Positions 30,533 through 38,578 are shown, numbered from the stretch's first letter. The stretch: DNA of 64,000 nucleotides from Lysobacterales bacterium (GCA_013002505.1 JABDJL010000142.1:24902-88901); one strand, 5' to 3'. Numbers and translations are program-made. Notes: generated by a model not told the origin, from the letters alone.

Positions 30533-32014
30533 ATGCCAGCTAGCCAGAGATTGACAGATCTGCCCCTGGCAGCCCTGTGTGTACCGGTCCTCATCCTCGG
30601 GCTCGTGCTGGCCAGTTCGGGTTTTGACCTGATTCCGGAACTGGGGGTGTTCAACGCCAAGCGGCTATTGCAACCGCTTGTTTTTGGCGCGTCACTGATC
30701 ATTTGCCTGCTTAACCGACCGTTGCGCATCGCTTTCGCCGAACAGTGCGCGAGAGTTCCTGGCCTTGTCTCGATATGCTGCGCTGTCGTGTTTCTGCTGG
30801 GCGTGACATCCGTATTGCGTTTCGCCAACCCGGAATACGGCTTGGCTGAAATCGCCTTGTTGGGACTTGTTTTGATCCTCGTTCCGGTTCTGGCCGCGTG
30901 TCGATCGGTTGCGGGTACGGCGTTCGACCGATTAGCCCTGTTCATGATCGCTTCGCTGGGATTGGTGGTCGCCTTTACCGAACTCACCGGCCTGGTGGCC
31001 GGCTGGGCGCTGGGCACGGAATTCGGGTTCGAGGAAATGCTGGTGCGCTTCGCCCACCCTCGTTTCTACAATCAGCTGCAGAGCTGGACATTGCCGGTCC
31101 TGGCTGCGATTCCCCTGCTATTCGGAAGTGTCAGGAAGCGGCTGGTGCTGGCCGCCACGCTGGTGGGAATTCAATGGGCCATTGTATTGATGGCGGGTGG
31201 GCGCGGAACCTTTATTGCCCTGCTCCTGGGGCTAATAATCGTTGCGGCCCTCGCCCGGCCCGCGTTTAAAAGCTGGCCGCGCACCCACTTGCTCGGGGCG
31301 CTGATTGGCATATTGATTTTTTCCGGGGTTTTGGGCGGCCATGCTTTACTTGCGCCTTCGGGCGGTAATTTCGTCGAGACCTCCGTTGGCCGTTCGATGA
31401 CACACAGCACCGGTAGAACCTATTTATGGGAGCTGGCCGCAAAGGATGCGATGGCCAACCCATGGCTGGGCGCCGGCCCAATGCGCTTTGACTGCGAAGG
31501 GCCCGGCACCCGGCCCGCGCACCCGCATAGCTTTCCGATGCAACTGCTTTCGGAGTGGGGCATCCCGGCCTTCCTGATCACCGCAGGTCTGTTTGCCTGG
31601 TTGGCCTGGAGAGTTGCAAAATTTTTGTTCAGCGGACGAACCCGGCCTGGTGCGGAGCGTGGCCTGAGCAGCCTGCTCGCAGCAGGAATACTGGCAGCCG
31701 CACTGCATGCATGCCTCAGTGGTGTGCTGATGATGCCGGCCAGCCAGATGATGGCGGTCGTCATGTGCGGCTGGCTGCTGGGCCTGACCTCTGGAAATTT
31801 ACCATCACACCGAGAGGCGCTCGATAAGCCAGGACTGACCAGGCTGACGTCGGTGATCATGGTGGCAGGACTGGTCGCCTGTATTGCTTTGACGAAATTT
31901 AATGTTTCTGAGTTGCGTCAATACGAGGCCAGAATCGCGGAGCTCGTCAAGGCCGGGCCGGTTCAACCGCGGTACTGGCAGCATGGCAGGGCCTGCCTTT
32001 ACGCCGGCTATTGA
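30533..32014 (+). CDS. O-antigen ligase-like (WaaL/Wzy/PglL superfamily) membrane protein
   Basis: 493 residues with about 11-12 membrane segments. A large periplasmic loop carries GRTYLWELAAKDAMANPWLGAGPMRF and, further on, the His in RPAHPHSFPMQLLSEWGIPAF, the pattern of the Wzy_C domain shared by O-antigen ligases, polymerases and pilin O-oligosaccharyltransferases (PglL/TfpO). It follows pilR by 36 bp on the same strand. Family members move undecaprenyl-linked glycans to an acceptor; lipid A core and pilin are both possible. The pilus neighbourhood and the C-terminal Thr of both pilins make a pilin acceptor worth testing, but the sequence alone does not decide. Its last 7 bp overlap the convergent 32008-34095 gene. 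Confidence 0.72.
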   Translation: MPASQRLTDLPLAALCVPVLILGLVLASSGFDLIPELGVFNAKRLLQPLVFGASLIICLLNRPLRIAFAEQCARVPGLVSICCAVVFLLGVTSVLRFANPEYGLAEIALLGLVLILVPVLAACRSVAGTAFDRLALFMIASLGLVVAFTELTGLVAGWALGTEFGFEEMLVRFAHPRFYNQLQSWTLPVLAAIPLLFGSVRKRLVLAATLVGIQWAIVLMAGGRGTFIALLLGLIIVAALARPAFKSWPRTHLLGALIGILIFSGVLGGHALLAPSGGNFVETSVGRSMTHSTGRTYLWELAAKDAMANPWLGAGPMRFDCEGPGTRPAHPHSFPMQLLSEWGIPAFLITAGLFAWLAWRVAKFLFSGRTRPGAERGLSSLLAAGILAAALHACLSGVLMMPASQMMAVVMCGWLLGLTSGNLPSHREALDKPGLTRLTSVIMVAGLVACIALTKFNVSELRQYEARIAELVKAGPVQPRYWQHGRACLYAGY

Positions 32015-34095
32015 CCTAGTTGCTCGCCAAGCCTGGCAGTTTGCAGGCGGGCAAGTTCGCAAAATTCTCTGGAATGCATTTCGAAACTGCTATCCCGGCT
32101 CTCTAGTCCGGACGCCTCCACTCTCTTTTCAAGTCCTTCAATGAAGTGCTTGTCCCCGGCTTCGAGGCCCGGATTTTCCGACATGGAATTCCATAGCCAC
32201 AGAAACATAGCCAACTGCGGCTCATTGGCGGACATCCAGTGGTCCCCCGCCAGGGAACGAAGAATCTGCAGCGCCAGGGCCTCATTCTCTGACAGAATCA
32301 TGGCCATGGCCGAAGCCAGGTAATCCTCGATGCGCAATTCCTGGACGTTGGCAAGCAGAATTCTCGCCAGGTCGTAGTCGCCTGTTTCGAAAACGCGATA
32401 AGCGACGAATCTGCGAATGAAATCTGTCCATTCCCCGGACTCGAAAGACTGGTCAAAATAAGCGCCCTTGTCGTTTGCCCGGACGTAACCGTCAATAAAA
32501 TTCGAATATTCGGCCAGGCCTGAATAAAAAGGCAAACCCGCCTCGATCAATTCGCTTTCCCTGGCCAGTTCCCCGGCCATGTGCTCATTCCAGCACGCTG
32601 GCCTGGACAACAACAGGCCATGCAATGGAAAGCGCCCTCTATGCCTGCGATAGAGGCTGTATGCGGCGTCCACGAAGTCCAGCGTGAACTCCCCGGTATC
32701 GGTCACCAGGTCGTGTTTTGCCTGGTTGAACGGCTCAATGACGAAGTCAATGCCGTATGCCCTGCCTTCAGCGGCGAGCATCTGCGGGGATTGCTGGATG
32801 GTCTCGAACTTTTGCAAATGCTCCACCGGGTAAAGGATATGGGTCCGGCCGTCGATATACACCTGGTTGTGCGGCGCGAGCCGGTAGACCAGGTATCCGC
32901 CGATCCCATAATCATTGAACACCGGTCCGCGCAGCTGTTCCTCGCGCATATACCGTGTCAGCGCTTCAGGGTAGCGGGTGTACGTGTTGCGATTCTCCTC
33001 GAGGATGTCCAGCGAGAGTGCAACATTGGCAAACAGGGCGGCGCCAGTGACCGAAAACCACAACATGCCGCTGAGCACAAGGCCACGCCGGCCCGTGCCG
33101 AGAAGCCGGTCAGGATAACCCTCGGCTGCCAGCAAACCGGCCAGCGAAATGACGATCACGATGCCGGCAGGCGCAACCATTCTCTGCATACTGACCGCGG
33201 TGTAAACCAGCACCGCCCAAACCAGCAGCAAGCCAAATTTTTTCTGCCGTATTGCCAACAAAGGCGTGACCGCCGTTACCAGTAAAAGAATTACCAGGCC
33301 GGGGCTTTCCTTGATGTAAGGCCATGGCGCGAAATACTCGAAAATCAGGGTTTTCCATTCCTGTGGGAATGTCAGCGCCTCGACCACGGGATGCACCAGG
33401 TCGTGATTGAGAAACCCTGCGAGTAGCAATACCACTCCCCAGGCCAGCCACCTGAACCAGGTTGCCGCATTTTCACGGTCGTTTAACTGGCGAACTGCGC
33501 AGTCCACGAAGAATCCGGCGAAAATAACGTAGCCTATGATCGAAGCATGATAATTTGTCCATGCAATCATCAGCACCACCATTGGCAATACGCTGGCCGC
33601 GGACGCCCGTTCCCGGGCCCTGAAATAGAGCAGCATCGCGAGCACCGAAAAGGCGTAGCTGAATAACTCTGGCCTGACCATTGACCTCATTTGCAGCACC
33701 ACCACCAGGCTTGGAATGACCATGGCGATCAGCAAGGCCCGGGCTTTGACAAGCTTGAGGAACAGGAAGGCTGCAAGCAGCGTCAAAAGCTGCGCCAGCG
33801 CCTTGACAAAAAGGAAGCCGGCAAAAATCCCGAATGCAGACACCGCCAGGTGCAACAGGGCCTGAAACACAACCGGGGGGTTCTGGATAGCAGCGCCCTG
33901 GAATGTGAAACTGTAGTGGTCAACCCAGGGGCTGAGACCATTTCTGAGCCAGTCACTCCCGGTCTTTAGGTGCCAGAATGCGTCAAATGAAATCGGGTTG
34001 CGCTGAAGGGACACGGCGAATGCGAGCAGGCTGACAAACAATATGCCGCCGACACACAGGGATCGCCTTTTTTGTAATCCAGTCAGCCAGTTCAT
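32008..34095 (-). CDS. Large GT-C-like multi-membrane protein of unknown specificity
   Basis: About 695 residues from ATG 34095 (GGAG about 9 nt upstream; ATG 34146 is an alternative without SD). About ten membrane segments fill residues 12-380. The first periplasmic loop has SFDAFWHLKTGSDWL and NPPVVFQALLHL, where the Asp resembles GT-C catalytic acids. The soluble C-terminal part contains FNDYGIGGYLVYRL and VYIDGRTHILYP, then a helical tail. I recognise this as a GT-C-like architecture but no named family. It is last in an operon with a GT2, a methyltransferase and an epimerase, suggesting it transfers a polyprenyl-linked sugar built by those enzymes (inference). Confidence 0.6.
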   Translation of the reverse strand: MNWLTGLQKRRSLCVGGILFVSLLAFAVSLQRNPISFDAFWHLKTGSDWLRNGLSPWVDHYSFTFQGAAIQNPPVVFQALLHLAVSAFGIFAGFLFVKALAQLLTLLAAFLFLKLVKARALLIAMVIPSLVVVLQMRSMVRPELFSYAFSVLAMLLYFRARERASAASVLPMVVLMIAWTNYHASIIGYVIFAGFFVDCAVRQLNDRENAATWFRWLAWGVVLLLAGFLNHDLVHPVVEALTFPQEWKTLIFEYFAPWPYIKESPGLVILLLVTAVTPLLAIRQKKFGLLLVWAVLVYTAVSMQRMVAPAGIVIVISLAGLLAAEGYPDRLLGTGRRGLVLSGMLWFSVTGAALFANVALSLDILEENRNTYTRYPEALTRYMREEQLRGPVFNDYGIGGYLVYRLAPHNQVYIDGRTHILYPVEHLQKFETIQQSPQMLAAEGRAYGIDFVIEPFNQAKHDLVTDTGEFTLDFVDAAYSLYRRHRGRFPLHGLLLSRPACWNEHMAGELARESELIEAGLPFYSGLAEYSNFIDGYVRANDKGAYFDQSFESGEWTDFIRRFVAYRVFETGDYDLARILLANVQELRIEDYLASAMAMILSENEALALQILRSLAGDHWMSANEPQLAMFLWLWNSMSENPGLEAGDKHFIEGLEKRVEASGLESRDSSFEMHSREFCELARLQTARLGEQLGQ

Positions 34096-34146
34096 TGGGT
34101 TACTCCGGTCCCCGCACGCGTGGTCAGCAAGATGCCGGTGCGGCAT

Positions 34147-35115
34147 TCATGAACGCACAGCCAGATCGAATGGAACATCCCGCAAATACAGGAACGAGGT
34201 GTTGCGGTACACGGCACGCAATCCGGTTTCCAGATCATGCGGCCGCCAGGAGGGCGGCATGACTTCCGAACGGAAGGTGATATCCCGGTCGTTCTGGGTG
34301 CGATCCGAATACCGCAAGACCAATGTCCTGCCCAACATTCTTTCGACCAGGCCAGCTATCTCGAATATCGAGGACGGCTTGCCACTGACCAGGAAATGAA
34401 CTTCCTGGTCGTCCGCCTCGAATGGCGCCACCCTGTTTGCGATATAAGCCGCCACGTCGCCGGCGTGCACATAGTCTCGCAAGGCATGAAAATTGGCTTC
34501 CAGCGTGGTGGGCGTGTTGCGCAATGCATTCCAGAACAAATGGCTGACCAAGCCCGTTCTGAATCCAAATTCGCGGGTTCCGTAGACGGTGCTTGGCCGG
34601 TAGATCCGAACCTTGAACCCAGCCTCACCGGCAAGCTGTACCAGGGCGTTTTCCTGGTTCAGCTTCATCACTCCGTAAGCCCTGAGCGGGCTGGGCATGG
34701 TCTCGCGCCCGATCAGTTTCTGACCTTCGAACAAGCCACCAGCCGAACTGGTGAAATGGAAACAGGCGCGATGCGCTGCGGCAACGGACTGCATCGCGTG
34801 CAGCGTGCATTCAAATGCACGGCGTTCATCAACCAGGCTCTTTTCGTCACTCGCAAAGCTGCCGGATCCGGCGCTCCACACGAAATGCACTCGCATCGCA
34901 GCCGTTGTATCCAAATCCTTGATCAGCTGCACCACCTCGATACATTGTCTCCTGAATACGCTCTCGTCTTTCCATGACGCTTTGAGGTCGAGCAAGCACT
35001 CGGCCTGGCGGCCTTCGAATTCCTTCAAAATGCGGCTGCCGATCAGCCCACAGCCGAATACGACGACAACGCTGCCCTCGGACATGCCGGTGGGAGCAAT
35101 CAGCAGGACTTTCAA
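34147..35115 (-). CDS. NAD-dependent epimerase/dehydratase family protein
   Basis: A 322-residue extended-SDR protein. The Rossmann motif is VVVFGCGLIGSRI (about 17-29). The catalytic Tyr-Lys pair is in LRAYGVMKLNQENA with an upstream Ser in FHFTSSAGG. The RIYRPSTVYG motif is typical of nucleotide-sugar epimerases, dehydratases and reductases. The ATG at 35115 overlaps the methyltransferase stop (ATGA); an internal ATG at 35085 is also possible because the Rossmann fold begins just after it. It probably modifies a nucleotide-activated or lipid-linked sugar with its operon partners; the exact reaction cannot be read from sequence. Confidence 0.8.
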   Translation of the reverse strand: MKVLLIAPTGMSEGSVVVVFGCGLIGSRILKEFEGRQAECLLDLKASWKDESVFRRQCIEVVQLIKDLDTTAAMRVHFVWSAGSGSFASDEKSLVDERRAFECTLHAMQSVAAAHRACFHFTSSAGGLFEGQKLIGRETMPSPLRAYGVMKLNQENALVQLAGEAGFKVRIYRPSTVYGTREFGFRTGLVSHLFWNALRNTPTTLEANFHALRDYVHAGDVAAYIANRVAPFEADDQEVHFLVSGKPSSIFEIAGLVERMLGRTLVLRYSDRTQNDRDITFRSEVMPPSWRPHDLETGLRAVYRNTSFLYLRDVPFDLAVRS

Positions 35116-35825
35116 TGGTGCTCCCGGGCCGGATGCGCGCTTGCGCCGGGTGGCGGCTTGGCGAAAGCGCAGAAATACTGGGCCCCGAGCGGCAGACGGC
35201 GCAAGCCGTGGTCAATGTTCGCCAGCAAGGGCCGCACCGGTGGGACTGCATAGAAGTAGCCGTCACGATCGGCCTGTAATCCTCCGGCGCTGAGCAAACG
35301 GCGTGTTTCAGCGAGGCTCAGCAGCTGCGCGTCTTCATCAAATTCGCAGCGATTGACCACCCAGCGTGTAACCGGGTTGAACGGGTTATGCTCAATGATG
35401 ACCAGGCGGCCTCGCGGCATCAGTACCCGGGAAATCTCGCCCACAATGGATGGCCTTTCCTCGGGCAGAATGTGATGAAAAACGCAACTGGCGACAACCA
35501 TAGCAATAGCGTTGTCGCGTAATGGTAGCCTCAATCCGTCAAATTGCACGAGGTTGCCGGTACGCGGTTCGGCATGCTTCAGTGAAACGAGTGAAACATC
35601 CGCACCCAGTGCGATGGGCGAGAGCTGTTTAAGCAGGCCAGTGAGCAGGCCCGCGCCACATCCAAAGTCAAGTATCGGCAGTCGTTCCAGGCCATTGATG
35701 TCGCCGGCCAGGCGTTGCAGTACCCGGAGCTTGGAGGTCAGAGCACTGTCCACCGAGCCGAGAGGGCCAACCGAGCGCTCCAGGCGCTGCCGGTAATCGC
35801 TCCCGAACTCGTCGAATTCAGCCAT
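35112..35825 (-). CDS. Class I SAM-dependent methyltransferase
   Basis: A 237-residue Rossmann-fold methyltransferase. Motif I is ILDFGCGAGLLTGLL (about 51-65). The acidic strand-2 end (ALGADVSLVSLKHA) and the post-motif FDGLRLPLRDNAIAMVVA are clear, as is the Methyltransf_11-like RVLMPRGRLVIIEHNP. It overlaps the epimerase gene by 4 nt and follows the GT2 gene by 11 bp. Operon context points to methylation of a sugar or lipid-linked intermediate; substrate unknown. Confidence 0.83.
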   Translation of the reverse strand: MAEFDEFGSDYRQRLERSVGPLGSVDSALTSKLRVLQRLAGDINGLERLPILDFGCGAGLLTGLLKQLSPIALGADVSLVSLKHAEPRTGNLVQFDGLRLPLRDNAIAMVVASCVFHHILPEERPSIVGEISRVLMPRGRLVIIEHNPFNPVTRWVVNRCEFDEDAQLLSLAETRRLLSAGGLQADRDGYFYAVPPVRPLLANIDHGLRRLPLGAQYFCAFAKPPPGASAHPAREHH

Positions 35826-35836
35826 GCCGTGCGCAG

Positions 35837-36871
35837 CTAGTCCTGTTCATTGGCGTCATCGGGCTGTTGCCCGGAAGACAGCACGGCCTGCAGAACCTTG
35901 CCCAGCTGTTCATCACCACCCCGGTCGACGGTAAAAAATGTAGGTTTGCCCTGGCCCTGGAACATGTTGATCTTGGAAATTTCGAGTACAAAGCCCAGCA
36001 ACAGCGACAAAACCCCGCCAAAGAACAGGTTGACGCTGATCAGCGACGCCCAGCCCCGGGTATCCGACACCTCGGGATTAACGAGGTAGTTGATCAACAC
36101 CCATGATTCGAGCAACACGGCCACGATGAACGCGAGGCCGGTAATCAGGAATGAAATGTTCAGAAACTTGATATCGGAACTGATCACCAGCCGCTTGGCA
36201 TGGCTAAGCAGGCCATGCAGGGAATAACCGCTCGTACCGTGTTTGCGAAATCGCTCGTCTTTAAGCTTCATCGGCATCGTTGCGATGCGGGTCGTAAACC
36301 AGACCAATGCGACATCGAAATAGGTCTGGTGCGAGCACACGCTGGCGGCCGCCCTGGCAACCTGGCCACGGATCAGGCGGAAACTTCCGAACGAAGATAC
36401 GAACTGGTTTCTCGACAAGGCGCCGATCAGCCGCTTTGACAGTTGTGAAGTTGCATCACGATAAGCCCGTCCGTGTGAGCCCTCTTCCGGCACCGCGATG
36501 ACCACGTCTGATTTCCCTTCAACCGCCAAGGCCAACATATCCAACATGGCTTCGGGAGGGTGTTGCAGGTCCTCATCAAGCGTCACGACCCAATCACCGG
36601 AACTGTGCAGGATGCCGGCCACTGTTGCATTGTGCTGGCCAAAGTTTCGTGACAACGTCACCACCCTGACCCATGGAAATTGCCGCGCAAGCTGGTTGAT
36701 GACCTGCTCGGAGGCGTCCTCGGGATTATCCAGCACAAAAATCGCCTCAGCGATTTGTAGCGCATCCGTCTCCTCTGTGAGGCGCGTTCTGACCTGGTCG
36801 AGGCGCGCCACCAATTCGGGCAGAAACTCCTGGCCGCGGTACACGGGTGTGACGGTACTAAGATGGATCAT
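35837..36871 (-). CDS. Glycosyltransferase family 2, polyprenyl-phosphate sugar synthase type (GtrB/ArnC-like)
   Basis: A 344-residue enzyme. The GT-A domain (1-225) has STVTPVYRGQEFLPELVARL, SRNFGQHNATVAGI and the metal-binding TLDEDLQHPPE, all typical of DPM1/GtrB/ArnC proteins. Two membrane segments follow (about 232-254 and 270-295). Such proteins transfer a sugar from a nucleotide to undecaprenyl phosphate on the cytoplasmic side. A GT-C partner then uses the lipid-sugar in the periplasm; the 32008-34095 protein of the same operon is the obvious candidate. It is the first gene of the minus-strand operon, divergent from the pilA control region. Confidence 0.85.
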   Translation of the reverse strand: MIHLSTVTPVYRGQEFLPELVARLDQVRTRLTEETDALQIAEAIFVLDNPEDASEQVINQLARQFPWVRVVTLSRNFGQHNATVAGILHSSGDWVVTLDEDLQHPPEAMLDMLALAVEGKSDVVIAVPEEGSHGRAYRDATSQLSKRLIGALSRNQFVSSFGSFRLIRGQVARAAASVCSHQTYFDVALVWFTTRIATMPMKLKDERFRKHGTSGYSLHGLLSHAKRLVISSDIKFLNISFLITGLAFIVAVLLESWVLINYLVNPEVSDTRGWASLISVNLFFGGVLSLLLGFVLEISKINMFQGQGKPTFFTVDRGGDEQLGKVLQAVLSSGQQPDDANEQD

Positions 36872-37072
36872 AAGCCTGGACTGCCCTTTCTCGATACCGC
36901 GATTGAACGCGATGGATTGGTGTGCGCATGCAACCGCGATTGTAGAGGCTTGCAGTCATCGAAACCAATCCTTATAAAAAGTCAATCGACTCACTGACTG
37001 CGAAAAGCCGCAAGCCCAGCTAAGAATTGACCGGAACTCACTGCCCATTTGATCATGCGTGGTGCAGTGAAG

Positions 37073-37100
37073 TGACAATTTTTGTCAGTTTGTGACAAAT
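37073..37100 (+). promoter_or_regulatory. Putative PilR-binding upstream activating sequence for pilA
   Basis: Two inverted repeats lie side by side: TGACAATTTTTGTCA at 37073-37087 and TTTGTGACAAA at 37089-37099. Their centres are about 118 and 104 bp upstream of the start predicted from the sigma-54 box. PilR of Pseudomonas is known to bind TGTC-type repeats in a similar upstream zone of pilA. Position, symmetry and the presence of pilSR on the same segment support the call. Confidence 0.6.
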
Positions 37101-37172
37101 TGAGGCATGAAGCAGGGCCTCAAGCGAACTGTGCTGTATTATAAACTATTGATTTATCGATAAAATAAATTG

Positions 37173-37188
37173 TGGCACAACTATTGCA
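37173..37188 (+). promoter_or_regulatory. Sigma-54 (RpoN) promoter of pilA
   Basis: TGGCAC (37173-37178), 5 bp, then TTGCA (37184-37188) matches the TGGCAC-N5-TTGCW consensus at every position, with GG and GC correctly spaced. The start should fall near 37198, giving a leader of about 75 nt to the pilin ATG. A second TGGCAC at 37244 lacks the -12 element. Confidence 0.88.
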
Positions 37189-37273
37189 TTAATCAAACGC
37201 ATCCCAAGTTTCATGGGGGATTGAACAGCCAGGTATCTTTATTTGGCACATTACCATTGGAGGGTAGATAATT

Positions 37274-37744
37274 ATGTTAAACATGAAACGAACTGAAGGT
37301 TTTACCTTGATCGAACTGATGATCGTAATCGCGATCGTCGCCATTCTCGTCGCACTGGCCGTACCGGCCTACAAGGACTACACGGTTCGCACCAAGGTTG
37401 GCGAATGTGTCAATGGTGCCGCTGTGCCGAAACTGGCGATTTCCGAGTACCGTGAATCAAGTTCTCCGACCGCATGGCCGGGTGACGGCGACGCGGCTGC
37501 CACGTCCTCACCGGCGGGCTCTAGCCAATACTGCAGCGGATTTGACGGTTACAGTAGTACTAGTGGCCAGTTCCAGATCAATGTGAATGAAACGGCTGTA
37601 GGCTCCGCTTTGGGCGCCAACACCATTCAACCAGCATTGACACCCACGGACAACGGTCAGGGTGGTGTGGACTGGAGGTGCTCAAGAGGCACCACGGCTT
37701 CACCCGCAGTTAAGTACCTGCCATCAACCTGTCGCGGAACGTAA
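37274..37744 (+). CDS. pilA: Type IVa major pilin (PilA-like), copy 1
   Basis: A 156-residue prepilin. A nine-residue basic leader ends in Gly9; PilD would cut before Phe10 of [20 protein letters not shown], with Glu5 of the mature chain. The globular domain has four Cys: one in GECVNGA, one in YCSGF, and a C-terminal pair bracketing a D-loop (RCSRGTTASP to STCRGT). The protein ends in Thr. GGAGGG 9 nt upstream supports ATG 37274 over the internal ATG at 37283. It is driven by a sigma-54 promoter and followed by a strong terminator, so it is its own transcription unit. Confidence 0.94.
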   Translation: MLNMKRTEGFTLIELMIVIAIVAILVALAVPAYKDYTVRTKVGECVNGAAVPKLAISEYRESSSPTAWPGDGDAAATSSPAGSSQYCSGFDGYSSTSGQFQINVNETAVGSALGANTIQPALTPTDNGQGGVDWRCSRGTTASPAVKYLPSTCRGT

Positions 37745-37768
37745 TATTCCCGACGGTTATTTGGTTAC

Positions 37769-37800
37769 AAAAAAACCCCCGCGCTGCGGGGGTTTTTTTT
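37769..37800 (+). terminator. Rho-independent terminator after pilA copy 1
   Basis: A G/C stem of CCCCCGC with GCGGGGG around a 3-nt loop, flanked by seven or more A on the left and eight T on the right. The symmetry lets it work in both directions. It separates the two pilin genes. Confidence 0.92.
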
Positions 37801-37852
37801 ATGAACTCTTCATTTTTCCTTTAAAATCAGTGAATTAATTGTATTTTTGGGG

Positions 37853-37881
37853 TTTACAATTGACCCCTGAAAGCCTATACT
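37853..37881 (+). promoter_or_regulatory. Sigma-70 promoter of the second pilin gene
   Basis: TTTACA (37853-37858), 17 bp, TATACT (37876-37881): five of six matches in each box at the optimal spacing. Transcription should start near 37888, leaving a leader of about 100 nt. No sigma-54 box is seen here, unlike the first pilin. Confidence 0.75.
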
Positions 37882-37900
37882 GAGTGTAGGGGAAGTAATC

Positions 37901-37976
37901 TTTCGCCTCGGGACATGGAGTCAGGGTTTTATCAACCCGGCAGTTCAGGATCTGAAACGGTCCGCAAGAGGCGAGA
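37901..37976 (+). ncRNA. Structured 5' leader of the second pilin (closed multi-stem fold)
   Basis: Four helices nest in the leader. P1: 37901-37909 with 37968-37976 (core CGCCTC/GAGGCG, up to 9 bp with one G-T). P2: GGAC 37911-37914 with GTCC 37960-37963. P3: GGGTT/AACCC at 37924-37928 and 37934-37938, 5-nt loop. P4: TTCAG/CTGAA at 37944-37948 and 37952-37956, 3-nt loop. P2, P3 and P4 meet in a three-way junction with conserved-looking single strands (ATGGAGTCA, GGCAG, ACG). It ends 12 nt before the ATG. I could not match it to c-di-GMP-I, c-di-GMP-II or another riboswitch class I know. Riboswitch, protein site or stability element are all possible. Confidence 0.5.
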
Positions 37977-37988
37977 TGGGAATACATT

Positions 37989-38456
37989 ATGAGAACTATC
38001 TTCCAGGGGTCATATCAAAAGGGGTTTACGCTCATTGAGCTGATGATCGTTGTCGCGATCGTCGCCATTCTGGTCGCGCTGGCTGTCCCTGCCTACAAGG
38101 ATTACACCATCCGTTCCAAGATTGCAGAGTGCGTCAATGGCGCAGCAGTGGCCAAGATTCAGATTTCAGAGTACCGCCAGGCGCTGGGTATCTGGCCGAT
38201 ATCCGACGAAGAAGCCGGGATCGACACACCATCGGGCGACAGCCGGTTTTGTGTCGGGTTTATCAACTATGACGGCAGTTCTGGTGCATTCAGCATTGAT
38301 ATTGACGAATCAGTCATTGCAACTGGTCTTGGTGATATCACACCCAGGTATGAGCCGTTTGACCGGCCCAACAACATCATAGACTGGAGCTGCTCCCGCG
38401 GCACTACAGCAGGTGCGCTGGTGAAGTACTTGCCCGGGCCGTGCAGAGGCACCTGA
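37989..38456 (+). CDS. Type IVa pilin, copy 2
   Basis: A 155-residue prepilin paralogous to the 37274-37744 product. The leader is longer (Gly12 before Phe13) and the mature N-terminal helix is nearly identical. The globular domain has diverged strongly in the middle but keeps the four Cys in the same places and the C-terminal [26 protein letters not shown] D-loop, again ending in Thr. It has its own sigma-70 promoter, a structured leader and its own terminator. It could be an alternative major pilin or a condition-specific subunit. The SD is weak, which gives the leader fold room to influence translation. Confidence 0.9.
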   Translation: MRTIFQGSYQKGFTLIELMIVVAIVAILVALAVPAYKDYTIRSKIAECVNGAAVAKIQISEYRQALGIWPISDEEAGIDTPSGDSRFCVGFINYDGSSGAFSIDIDESVIATGLGDITPRYEPFDRPNNIIDWSCSRGTTAGALVKYLPGPCRGT

Positions 38457-38473
38457 ATTTAGACCAGAATTCT

Positions 38474-38503
38474 GAAAAAACCACCTTTGCGGGTGGTTTT
38501 TTC
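38474..38503 (+). terminator. Rho-independent terminator after the second pilin
   Basis: GAAAAAACCACC pairs with GGTGGTTTTTTC around a 6-nt loop (38486-38491), with six T at 38497-38502. It closes the second pilin unit before the pilB promoter. Confidence 0.9.
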
Positions 38504-38513
38504 TTGGTTCTTC

Positions 38514-38550
38514 TGACAATTGCGATATTGACGTGACAATTCAGTATAAT
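38514..38550 (+). promoter_or_regulatory. pilB promoter region with paired TGACAATT repeats
   Basis: A perfect TATAAT lies at 38545-38550; no good -35 box is spaced 16-18 bp upstream. TGACAATT occurs twice, at 38514-38521 and 38534-38541, exactly 20 bp apart (two helical turns). The same octamer is the left arm of the pilA upstream repeat at 37073. The two copies cover the -35 zone, so a shared regulator is plausible but unproven. Confidence 0.5.
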
Positions 38551-38578
38551 AATCTGTGGGAAATGGAGTGACCCGCTA

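Noticed and set aside
37244..37260. Second TGGCAC close to the pilA start as another sigma-54 promoter
   Set aside because: After 5 bp it reads CATTGG, without the -12 GC; it also overlaps the SD region.
37888..37988. c-di-GMP-I (GEMM) riboswitch upstream of the second pilin
   Set aside because: Despite the gene context and a multi-stem fold, the conserved GEMM core (GGGCAAACC-like and GGGACGCAAAGCC-like strands) is missing, as is the tetraloop-receptor arrangement.
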